This document shows positions 1 to 5,501 of a DNA stretch of 6,043 bases, piece after piece. Within the stretch, counting starts at the first letter, position 1. Every line of letters begins with the position of its first letter. The DNA comes from Planctomycetaceae bacterium (GTDB lineage: Bacteria; Planctomycetota; Planctomycetia; Pirellulales; Pirellulaceae), in NCBI GenBank assembly GCA_012965455.1, contig DTSG01000011.1:1-6043 (forward strand), in the 5' to 3' direction. The position numbers were made by a program, and so were the translations under genes. The notes beneath the pieces were generated by a model. That model ran no database searches. It had not been told where the DNA came from and saw nothing but the letters and a program-made list of their open reading frames with translations.

Positions 1-161
1 ATAGCACCGAGTGAATGGTTTCCAGCGCTGGTGTTTGCTCTGAGGGTCGTCAAGCGTTCAAGCAGAGCGGGATCAGCGCGTAATTCGTGTTCAATGTCTG
101 CCATCCGCCCAGCTTCTAGATCTTCATCCAGATACGCATATAATTCCGCATCACTAAACAT
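1..161 (-). CDS. Anti-sigma-like / ECF-partner protein, N-terminal part only
   Basis: The minus strand reads an open frame from an ATG at 161 to the window edge, 53 residues, beginning MFSDAELYAYLDEDLEAGRM. An acidic 'YLDEDLEAGRMADIEHELRADPALLERL' style start, followed by AGNHSLGA near residue 46, resembles the small proteins that planctomycetes encode straight after ECF sigma factors. From memory, unverified, those proteins continue with a tryptophan/arginine-rich stretch and a late paired-cysteine motif, all lying outside this window. The start overlaps the sigma factor's stop by 8 nt, which argues for translational coupling and a joint role. It would act in the cytoplasm, possibly as an anti-sigma factor or sigma partner; that role is inferred from position and the first helix only. 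No zinc-binding HxxxCxxC motif is visible in the part present. Confidence 0.7.
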   Translation of the reverse strand, partial: MFSDAELYAYLDEDLEAGRMADIEHELRADPALLERLTTLRANTSAGNHSLGA

Positions 162-813
162 GATTGGTATCCTCCTTGGAGTTTTGCTCATTAAGCTCGG
201 GGAAAATATCCTTATTGAGCCCTTGCTTTCGCAACTGTTTCTTTATTTTGTCGACGAACTCAAATTTAGTACTAGCCACAACTTGTTGGCTAATTTCTAA
301 TTCGTCCGCAACGTCCTTGTTCTTCATGCCGCGCAAAAATAGCAACTCCAAGGTACTAATTTTGAGCCAGTCCTGCTGAGTTTTATAGGATTGAAGAAGT
401 TGTTCGATGATTTCGGCTATGACATCCGTTTCAATTCCTTTGCGTTCTTCGCTGCGGAAAATCGCGGATGGTTTACGGTCTCCTGCCGCTAATTGCATCG
501 CACCATCGGAAGAGTTATTGGCGTTGATGGGAATCGTTGGACGTCGACCTTCTCGCCGTAGATGGTCGGTCAGTTTAAACGCACAGATCGTAAACAAGAA
601 TCCTTGGATGGGCCGGCTGTCATCGAAATTCGGGATGCTCGTGAGAAAACCGATGAAAGTATCTTGGACAATATCCTCAACAGCACTGGCTTGTGTCAGT
701 CGTCGCCTAACGAAAGCGGTAAGCCGACCTTCGTAGGTATCGATGAGGGTTTGCCAAGCGTCTTCGCTGCCAGCACGAATTTGTTGGACGAGTAATTTAT
801 CTGGTGACGTCAT
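154..813 (-). CDS. ECF-type RNA polymerase sigma factor (sigma-70 family)
   Basis: A 219-residue protein with the two-domain layout of ECF sigma factors. Sigma region 2 spans about residues 8-92, with AWQTLIDTYEGRL, the core-binding motif VEDIVQDTF at 45-53 and the -10-reading segment GFLFTICAFKLTDHLRREGR at 71-90. A linker of about 40 residues follows. Region 4 spans about 133-196, with a helix-turn-helix around NKDVADELEISQQVVASTKF (165-184). A short charged tail of about 23 residues ends the protein; there is no large C-terminal fusion. The protein should bind core RNA polymerase and direct it to its own promoter class. AAGGG lies about 5 nt before the ATG. The gene follows the membrane protein by 77 nt and overlaps the next gene by 8 nt. 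Kinase-linked ECF groups have been described in Planctomycetes; which group this belongs to cannot be settled by eye. Confidence 0.93.
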   Translation of the reverse strand: MTSPDKLLVQQIRAGSEDAWQTLIDTYEGRLTAFVRRRLTQASAVEDIVQDTFIGFLTSIPNFDDSRPIQGFLFTICAFKLTDHLRREGRRPTIPINANNSSDGAMQLAAGDRKPSAIFRSEERKGIETDVIAEIIEQLLQSYKTQQDWLKISTLELLFLRGMKNKDVADELEISQQVVASTKFEFVDKIKKQLRKQGLNKDIFPELNEQNSKEDTNHV

Positions 814-891
814 ACGAACCCTTGGAACAAAAAAACTTCCGTTACTTAAATTTTAATCAAGTAATACGTCGCTGTACAAGTAAATCTTGCA

Positions 892-1674
892 TTAGAAATA
901 GTTGGTCGCCAACGACGCCACCGCGGACAAACTAGTCGTCCAAGCGGTGATGTTGAATAAGAGTCGTTTTGTTGGTGACGTTTTCCGCACTATCATGATT
1001 TGATTGCCGCGGTAGACAAGCAGCGTCAGGACAGTTGTACCCGCTATGGCACAGAATTTAATTAATCGCTGTAAAATATGAGAGTCGCGCCATGCTTGCT
1101 GCATTTGTAAGTGCTGGGGGGACACATCAACGACAGTAAACAATCGATATTGTGTGATATCTGAAGGTTGACCGTTGACCACGGGCGTATATTCCGCCAC
1201 GTAAACGTTAGACTTCAACAAGGAGCGACGAGGATCCAAGTTCATTCCTTGAGCATAGAAGAACTCGATAGCCAGAGGGTCCGATGTGATGTCGCTAGCC
1301 GCAGTGGTGATTAGTTCGGTTGTCTGTTGTTCGAGTTCTATAATCGCTGTGGTGAATTCGACTTTGGCTGTCGTTTCTATTCGCCGAGCGTAGCGATTAT
1401 TGATTGGCAATACGAGTTGTGGTTGTTCAACGATCGCTCCTTTTTTTCCCGTAGCGAGATCAAAATCATAGAAAGTGGAACCAGCGGGGATAGCACTGGT
1501 CATGATTGTTGCTTTGCGTCGTTCCGTTATCGTACGACTACCGTCGGTTAAACTTGGTGCAGGTGAGAGTGAAGTGACAACGAGTACCACAGCCAGGAGG
1601 ATCGGCGACGCCATCAGCACTAGGTGAACGCGCATCATGTTATTCGTTACTGTTGACGGTTGGTTGTTATTCAT
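892..1674 (-). CDS. Membrane protein with one outside domain and three helices; unrecognised family
   Basis: A 260-residue protein that I do not recognise. Visible parts in order: a short N terminus; helix 1 at about 17-36 (LVLMASPILLAVVLVVTSL); a non-membrane domain at about 40-200; helix 2 at about 204-221; a basic loop (YRGNQIMIVRKTSPTKR, 221-237); helix 3 at about 238-256; and the end NYF. The basic loop and the N terminus suggest both lie inside, which puts the 160-residue middle domain outside the cytoplasmic membrane. That domain mixes predicted strands and helices (LVLPINNRYARRIETTAKVE, 87-106, then a helix near 108-125) and could be a sensor; this is inference. The start is only 4 nt after the kinase stop, and AGGG about 8 nt upstream supports this ATG over Met13/Met14. 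Tight coupling to the kinase suggests the two proteins work as a pair in the membrane. There is no enzyme motif and no cysteine-based lipid anchor. Confidence 0.85.
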   Translation of the reverse strand: MNNNQPSTVTNNMMRVHLVLMASPILLAVVLVVTSLSPAPSLTDGSRTITERRKATIMTSAIPAGSTFYDFDLATGKKGAIVEQPQLVLPINNRYARRIETTAKVEFTTAIIELEQQTTELITTAASDITSDPLAIEFFYAQGMNLDPRRSLLKSNVYVAEYTPVVNGQPSDITQYRLFTVVDVSPQHLQMQQAWRDSHILQRLIKFCAIAGTTVLTLLVYRGNQIMIVRKTSPTKRLLFNITAWTTSLSAVASLATNYF

Positions 1675-1678
1675 GATA

Positions 1679-3397
1679 CTACCCTAACCTCGCTATTCGC
1701 TTAAACTCTCGACGCTGGGCTCCGCTGATTTGTGGTGCACTGAATTGGATTGCGAGTACGGTGGCGGCCATGATGGCAGGCATCCACGGCTGGGGTGCAA
1801 CAGGAATCAGCCACGCTACGAGTGCGACCATCAGCGCACTGATGATGTCCATCCGAAAAGCACGCATGGGACTAGCTTGTTTCCACCAACGGCATGCTGC
1901 AAACAAAATAGCGACGAAAACAACATAGTGCTGATAGACAGGCGCCGACTGACCACCTAGCCGCCAGTCTTTTCCTGCTTGCCACTGCTCCAACACCCAC
2001 GGAAACCATGCATCTTCAGTGTGCAGGTCCATGAGATCGAGTTGCAGAAAGTTGGCGAGGCCAAACATAAACAGCCCTAGCGCAGCGCCGGCTGGGAACA
2101 TCATAAAGCGCTTCACTGTATTGTTTTCGAGATCCGTCTCCCAGTATTTACTGATGCTCAGCACAGTCCAACTGCTGACTGTAATGACAGACGTAATCCA
2201 AGCGTACCATTGCAACATTTCATTTGAGGAAAATGGCGAAGCGTGAGTAGAAAGTGACAATATAACAAACCCGAAAGCCAATGCGGCGACCAGTGATTTG
2301 ACCAGCGACGAAGTTAGTTCCGTGAGCAAGTCGCTGCGAGAGCGAAGTAATAAATGTTCAATCGCGACGTCCTTCCAGTGTCGTATGGAAACTGGTCGAT
2401 GTACTATTGTGGGAGGCACATAGCTAGGCGTTGGAATATATACTGGAGTAACAGGCGCTTGGGTGACGGGGACAACGGCATCACGTGATTCGTTACCGCT
2501 GAGATCGATTGGATGCTGAATTGGCTTGTCAACCGTTTCTAGGTCTTCAGGCAACTGTGGCCGTTGAACATCGCCAACGTTTTCATAGTCGGGTGCAGGA
2601 ATGTCGCGTAACATATCGACGACATGCTGATACCTTTTTGTTTTGTCTTTCTGTAGCGCCTTCTCGATTGCTTTTCTATATTCCAGCGGTACGCTCGACA
2701 GATCGGGCTTAGCGGTGAGTTGTTTGACCAATATTTCCTGGTCGGTTTCACCTGTAAAAGGCACATTGCCAGTCAGTAACTCGAACAACATGATTCCGAG
2801 GGCATAGACATCAATTTCGCGGCCATAATTGCCGTCGCCAATTTCCGGTGCCATGTAGTGGAGTGTGCCAATACTGCGAGTATGACCGCCACGTTGACTG
2901 CTAGAAATGAACTTGGATAAACCATAATCACCAACTTTGACATTCCCATCACTGATGAAAACATTTCCAGGTTTCAAATCGCGGTGGACAATACCTTTGT
3001 TGTGCAAATACTCAACGCCACTGGCAATACTATAAAACCAAGCGGCGGCATCATCGGTGCTCAGGCCGGTTGGGTTTTTGTCAAGAATATGCCGCAAGCT
3101 ATTGCCCGCCATATATTCCATGATGATCCAAGTATCATCATCGATGCCTTCTTTAATATCGAACAGTGTCACCAAATTTGCATGGCTGACATTTAAAACA
3201 AGATGATCTCCCCGTTGTTTTCCTGTCGGCTTTGTTGCTTCAGCCTTGCTGACAATCGCATCCACTTGTTTCAAGGCGACTTCTTTTTCACCGTCGCTGA
3301 TGGCGAAGTAGACTTCACCAAAACCACCTTTGCCCAAGCCACGCTTGATCGTATAACCATCAAGTGGTCGATCGCCGCTGGAGTAGGTGAATTTCAT
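1679..3397 (-). CDS. Membrane Ser/Thr protein kinase, N-terminal kinase plus C-terminal six-helix block
   Basis: A 572-residue Hanks-type kinase. The kinase domain covers about 12-267: glycine loop GLGKGGFGEVY (20-30), ATP-binding lysine in VALKQV (K43), hinge near IIMEYMAG (91-98), catalytic HRDLKPGN (138-145), metal-binding DYG in place of DFG (157-159), activation segment with S165-S167, T173, S175 and T178, and APE (183-185). All catalytic residues are present, so it should be active. A Pro/Thr-rich linker runs to about 345, then about six hydrophobic helices near 364-384, 396-416, 430-452, 489-505, 517-534 and 537-554, ending in a basic tail. No PASTA, TPR or WD repeats are present. AGGA lies 8 nt before the ATG. 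It sits between the FHA gene (81 nt upstream) and the membrane protein (4 nt downstream). Likely substrates are its FHA neighbour, the sigma factor or the sigma partner; this is inference from gene order. Confidence 0.96.
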   Translation of the reverse strand: MKFTYSSGDRPLDGYTIKRGLGKGGFGEVYFAISDGEKEVALKQVDAIVSKAEATKPTGKQRGDHLVLNVSHANLVTLFDIKEGIDDDTWIIMEYMAGNSLRHILDKNPTGLSTDDAAAWFYSIASGVEYLHNKGIVHRDLKPGNVFISDGNVKVGDYGLSKFISSSQRGGHTRSIGTLHYMAPEIGDGNYGREIDVYALGIMLFELLTGNVPFTGETDQEILVKQLTAKPDLSSVPLEYRKAIEKALQKDKTKRYQHVVDMLRDIPAPDYENVGDVQRPQLPEDLETVDKPIQHPIDLSGNESRDAVVPVTQAPVTPVYIPTPSYVPPTIVHRPVSIRHWKDVAIEHLLLRSRSDLLTELTSSLVKSLVAALAFGFVILSLSTHASPFSSNEMLQWYAWITSVITVSSWTVLSISKYWETDLENNTVKRFMMFPAGAALGLFMFGLANFLQLDLMDLHTEDAWFPWVLEQWQAGKDWRLGGQSAPVYQHYVVFVAILFAACRWWKQASPMRAFRMDIISALMVALVAWLIPVAPQPWMPAIMAATVLAIQFSAPQISGAQRREFKRIARLG

Positions 3398-3405
3398 GGC
3401 TTCAA

Positions 3406-3409
3406 TCCT
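3406..3409 (-). promoter_or_regulatory. Ribosome binding site of the kinase gene
   Basis: AGGA on the minus strand, 8 nt before the ATG at 3397. No other good start with such a site is near, and the glycine loop follows at the distance usual for bacterial kinases. Confidence 0.6.
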
Positions 3410-3478
3410 GCAATAGGAGTTCGAATTACTGAGGGCTAACTGATAGGTTAATGGTCACTTATGGGGTTTGTCGAGTTT

Positions 3479-4075
3479 CTATAACGCTTCGATACCGAGT
3501 GAAATGTATTCGCTTTTTATTTTGGAACCGAGGAAAACAGGACCTGCGGATTGCTCGTGTTTTTCATCCATATCGATTGGTTGGTCGGAGCGGCAATCGA
3601 TGCCTTGTTCGCTGCGATACAATACGATTTGATGTTCATCATAGGGGTAAACAACATGATCATGATCACGATTACCAATAATGAGTGAATCGGCCATGAG
3701 TAGAATACCATCGGTACGTGGATGTGTTCGGTGGCTTGTAGTGAACTCTAATTTTGCCGTTGCGCTGAGCGGATGGGGCTTACGAAACAGTAGTTCTACG
3801 TTGCCGAACTGAATTTGATCACCATCGTGTAGTGGAGTTTCAGTCGTTGTTTCGCTGCCACGAACCCGAACTGTTGAAATGGGTTCCAGAATGTACTGGT
3901 CACCAACTCGGCGAATCCTGGCATGGTTACGCGACACGTCGGCTAGTAATGGAATATCGACTGCCGATCCAGCAATGGCTTGTCCCAAAGTAACAACATC
4001 TCGGAGACACACTAAGTAGCCGCCGACGGCGTCGACCCAGAGGATAAATCGCTGAGTGTGAGTTATCGGTTTCAT
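3479..4075 (-). CDS. FHA-domain protein with a second, divergent FHA-like half
   Basis: The preferred start at 4075 gives 198 residues beginning MKPITHTQRF, because AGGA sits 7 nt upstream. A longer frame begins at 4147 (222 residues), but its extra 24 residues lack a convincing ribosome site and look unstructured. The first half holds an FHA domain, the fold that binds phosphothreonine: VVTLGQA (about residues 27-33) for the glycine strand, then DVSRNHARI with the Ser/Arg/Asn-His core (about 45-53), then LHDGDQIQFGNVELLF (about 80-95). The second half (about 112-198) keeps a similar rhythm, with SLIIGNRDHDHVV, then HQIVLYRSEQG, then FLGSKIKSEYISLGIE, but lacks the Ser-Arg-x-His core. The protein is probably cytoplasmic and likely reads threonines phosphorylated by the kinase encoded 81 nt downstream. 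No membrane helix is present. The binding partner is inferred. Confidence 0.85.
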   Translation of the reverse strand: MKPITHTQRFILWVDAVGGYLVCLRDVVTLGQAIAGSAVDIPLLADVSRNHARIRRVGDQYILEPISTVRVRGSETTTETPLHDGDQIQFGNVELLFRKPHPLSATAKLEFTTSHRTHPRTDGILLMADSLIIGNRDHDHVVYPYDEHQIVLYRSEQGIDCRSDQPIDMDEKHEQSAGPVFLGSKIKSEYISLGIEAL

Positions 4076-4273
4076 GGCGCGATCCTGGGAAAAATGTTGC
4101 TCATCTTGTGTTATCTTGGGAGCGATTTGTGATAGTGCGTTTTGCATGGGCTTGTTACTTCAATGAGTTCTTATTTACTATACTCTTGATTACGGCACTT
4201 TGGTTTATGTTTGGAAAAGATTAGAGTCGTCATCTTGTATTGACATGGAGTTTTATACTATCCACGCAAGAAT
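4076..4273. other. Leader and likely promoter region of the FHA-kinase-sigma cluster
   Basis: About 200 bases between the hairpin and the FHA start, AT-richer than the genes. On the minus strand there are -10-like words, TATAGT (4182..4177) and TATAAA (about 4256..4251), but neither has a convincing -35 at 16-18 bp. If the upstream gene ends at the hairpin, the cluster's promoter should lie here and may be of a non-housekeeping type. The FHA frame could extend through 4076-4147 if the upstream ATG is used. Confidence 0.35.
4083..4086 (-). promoter_or_regulatory. Ribosome binding site that decides the FHA start
   Basis: AGGA on the minus strand, 7 nt before the ATG at 4075. The alternative in-frame ATG at 4147 has no comparable site in the 15 nt before it. 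The same AGGA-plus-7-to-9-nt layout is found before the kinase and the coiled-coil genes, which supports using it to choose starts here. Confidence 0.55.
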
Positions 4274-4302
4274 GGAGCTCACACAAGGAATGTGTGAGCT
4301 CC
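4274..4302 (-). terminator. Perfect 12-bp hairpin, likely terminator of the coiled-coil gene
   Basis: GGAGCTCACACA at 4274-4285 and its exact complement TGTGTGAGCTCC at 4291-4302 enclose a 5-nt loop. The hairpin begins 19 nt past the stop codon of the minus-strand gene ending at 4322. Reading in that direction the stem is followed by ATTCTTGCG, a weak U tract, so termination may be partial or factor-assisted. In the plus direction no T run follows. It separates the coiled-coil gene from the FHA-kinase-sigma cluster. Confidence 0.72.
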
Positions 4303-4321
4303 GATTCAGGAGCGATCAACA

Positions 4322-5140
4322 CTATTTCTTAACCACCTGTGTTGAAACTTCGTCACCATTCTCGCTGTTTCCAAAGTAGTTCGTGATTTCATCCATCAGA
4401 TCTACTTGGGATTCGCTATCCTGAACGGGGATGCGATCAAACGAGCGGCTTTCAGAGTTAGCCATGCGTTCTTCGGCACTGAGACGAGAATCGATTTCGT
4501 CAATCAATTGACTCGTCTTAGCGAGCTGGCTATCATCGAAGACAAATTGACTGCTCGATTTAGCAACTTCAATCATGCGATTGCGAGCAGCTAAATTATC
4601 AATTTGCACGCGCAGTTTACGCTGCACACTTTGCATGTCCGCCAACTTGTTACGGGCAGTGCTAAGATTACTCATGCGTGTTGCGAGCAATCTCTTGAGG
4701 TTCTTCAAGGTCGATTCGTCGGTTTTGTATTCTTCAAACCGATTTTTCAAATCTCGTTTTACCTCTTTAGCAGTGTAAGCATTCCCGGTGTAGACAAAGG
4801 TCTCACTACCAGAGGCCAGATCCGCGTTAAGCCGGATGATGGCTTTTTGGTCAGTCGATAACTTTGTGTCAAACTCCTGGATGTGCTCTTCGAGCTTTTC
4901 GATTTCGACTTCTTCTCCAGTGATCAATTCCATGTTCTTGCGAACTTCGGGAGTGATCTTTGAGATATGTTGTCGAGCGCGTTCTAGTTCAAAGTTCACA
5001 GGAACTGAGCTTTTAACGGAATCGCGAACACTGGCAACCGAAGTGGTCAGATAGCTGGTTGCATCGCTACCAAAGAGGAGAGCCAAAAGCAATAATACTG
5101 CAGTGGCACCACCTCCAAAATATAATATTCTTTTCTTCAT
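4322..5140 (-). CDS. One-helix membrane-anchored coiled-coil protein of planctomycete type
   Basis: With the start at 5140 the protein has 272 residues beginning MKKRILYF; AAAGGA lies 9 nt upstream and the hydrophobic helix then begins at the N terminus as expected. The helix is at about 7-23 (YFGGGATAVLLLLALLFG), followed by DATSYLTTSVASVRDSVKSS. Long charged helices cover about 50-112 and 128-225 with heptad-like patterning; they are separated by a short strand-like break, FVYTGNAYTAKEV (115-127). The tail is acidic and ends near LMDEITNYFGNSENGDE. This points to an N-terminal anchor with a rod outside the cytoplasmic membrane. I recall similar unnamed proteins in planctomycetes, and the layout loosely recalls PspA-like or fusion-protein hairpins, but no function can be assigned. 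The frame stays open up to a GTG at 5233; that 31-residue extension would bury the anchor and is not favoured. The gene is followed by its own hairpin. Confidence 0.85.
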   Translation of the reverse strand: MKKRILYFGGGATAVLLLLALLFGSDATSYLTTSVASVRDSVKSSVPVNFELERARQHISKITPEVRKNMELITGEEVEIEKLEEHIQEFDTKLSTDQKAIIRLNADLASGSETFVYTGNAYTAKEVKRDLKNRFEEYKTDESTLKNLKRLLATRMSNLSTARNKLADMQSVQRKLRVQIDNLAARNRMIEVAKSSSQFVFDDSQLAKTSQLIDEIDSRLSAEERMANSESRSFDRIPVQDSESQVDLMDEITNYFGNSENGDEVSTQVVKK

Positions 5141-5149
5141 GACTAGATG

Positions 5150-5155
5150 TCCTTT
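5150..5155 (-). promoter_or_regulatory. Ribosome binding site that decides the coiled-coil gene start
   Basis: AAAGGA on the minus strand, 9 nt before the ATG at 5140. It favours this start over in-frame candidates at 5182 (ATG) and 5233 (GTG), which would place 14 or 31 polar residues ahead of the signal-anchor helix. Confidence 0.6.
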
Positions 5156-5218
5156 CGTAAGACATTTTGATTGAAGGGCCATTGATTTGGGCCCGTTGGT
5201 GCTTTCCGAAGCATTTTG

Positions 5219-5247
5219 CGTTTTGAGAACCACAGTGGTTCAAAACG
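5219..5247. repeat. 29-base interrupted palindrome, operator-like
   Basis: The core AACCAC-A-GTGGTT (5228-5240) is a perfect 6-bp dyad around one base. It extends outward to CGTTTTG (5219-5225) and CAAAACG (5241-5247), which are exact complements, with an extra AG (5226-5227) on the left arm only. Total pairing is 13 bp with a 2-nt bulge. It lies 79-107 bp upstream of the coiled-coil gene start in the divergent region. The symmetry suggests a dimeric regulator's site or, less likely, an RNA hairpin in a leader; no T run follows on either strand, so it is not a standard terminator. Confidence 0.5.
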
Positions 5248-5416
5248 TGGCGGAAAATCGTTTTCTGCCATCCTTTACCTATCTATTCGTAGAGCGAGTA
5301 ATAAAATTGACGGCGGCAGGTCAAAAACCGAAAAAAAACTTGGCTGATGCGGTATTTCACGGCAAAAATAGGCGTTATTCATTATTTACGAACATCGGAG
5401 TCCGACATTGTTGCTC

Positions 5417-5422
5417 TATAAT
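5417..5422 (+). promoter_or_regulatory. Possible -10 element for the exported HEAT-like gene
   Basis: A perfect TATAAT 79 nt before the ATG at 5502, in the correct direction. No good -35 lies at 16-18 bp (the bases there are near ATCGGA), and there is no TGn extension, so it is only a candidate. Transcription from it would give a leader of about 70 nt. Confidence 0.3.
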
Positions 5423-5501
5423 CAAACTACAGCAGAAACGAAGTCAAGCAACGGTGCGTTTGCCATACTGCTTGGATATTCCCGATGTGTGAGATGGAAC
5501 C

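Larger units (their letters stand above)
5141..5501. other. Divergent intergenic region, 361 bp
   Basis: The space between two divergently transcribed genes, so it should carry both promoters. It contains a 29-base palindrome near the minus-strand gene, a poly-A run at about 5331-5338, and TATAAT near the plus-strand gene. An open frame on the plus strand (5187..5492) crosses it but has low-complexity, basic content and no recognisable domain. It is in the same frame as the gene starting at 5502 and ends at a TGA at 5490-5492, which fixes the latter's start at the ATG. No RNA gene is seen. Confidence 0.6.

Noticed and set aside
844..862. AT-rich imperfect palindrome (ACTTAAATTTTAATCAAGT) in the gap before the sigma gene
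   Set aside because: Several mismatches and AT-rich sequence make this likely by chance. No convincing promoter is seen in this 78-bp gap either.
2539..2964. Minus-strand frames inside the kinase gene and plus-strand frames opposite it
   Set aside because: They are out-of-frame shadows of an intact kinase gene with no domain content of their own.
4076..4147. Longer form of the FHA protein starting at ATG 4147
   Set aside because: The extra 24 residues look unstructured and the start lacks a ribosome site; AGGA 7 nt before the ATG at 4075 is better. It remains possible.
4240..4259. TTGACA followed by TATACT on the plus strand, resembling a promoter
   Set aside because: The spacing is only 8 bp, far from 16-18, and no plus-strand gene follows.
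5176..5194. GGGCC/GGCCC inverted repeat near the coiled-coil gene start
   Set aside because: A 5-bp stem with a 9-nt loop is too short to support as a functional element.
5141..5233. Longer form of the coiled-coil protein starting at GTG 5233
   Set aside because: It would add 31 polar residues ahead of the membrane anchor and has no ribosome site, whereas the ATG at 5140 has AAAGGA 9 nt upstream.
5307..5339. TTGACG followed by an A-rich run on the plus strand
   Set aside because: No -10-like word occurs at the right distance; the A run alone is not evidence of a promoter.
5187..5492. A 101-codon plus-strand open frame in the divergent intergenic region
   Set aside because: It begins inside the 5' extension of the opposite gene, has no recognisable domain, no good ribosome site and a composition like intergenic DNA. 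It ends 9 nt before the ATG of the real plus-strand gene.
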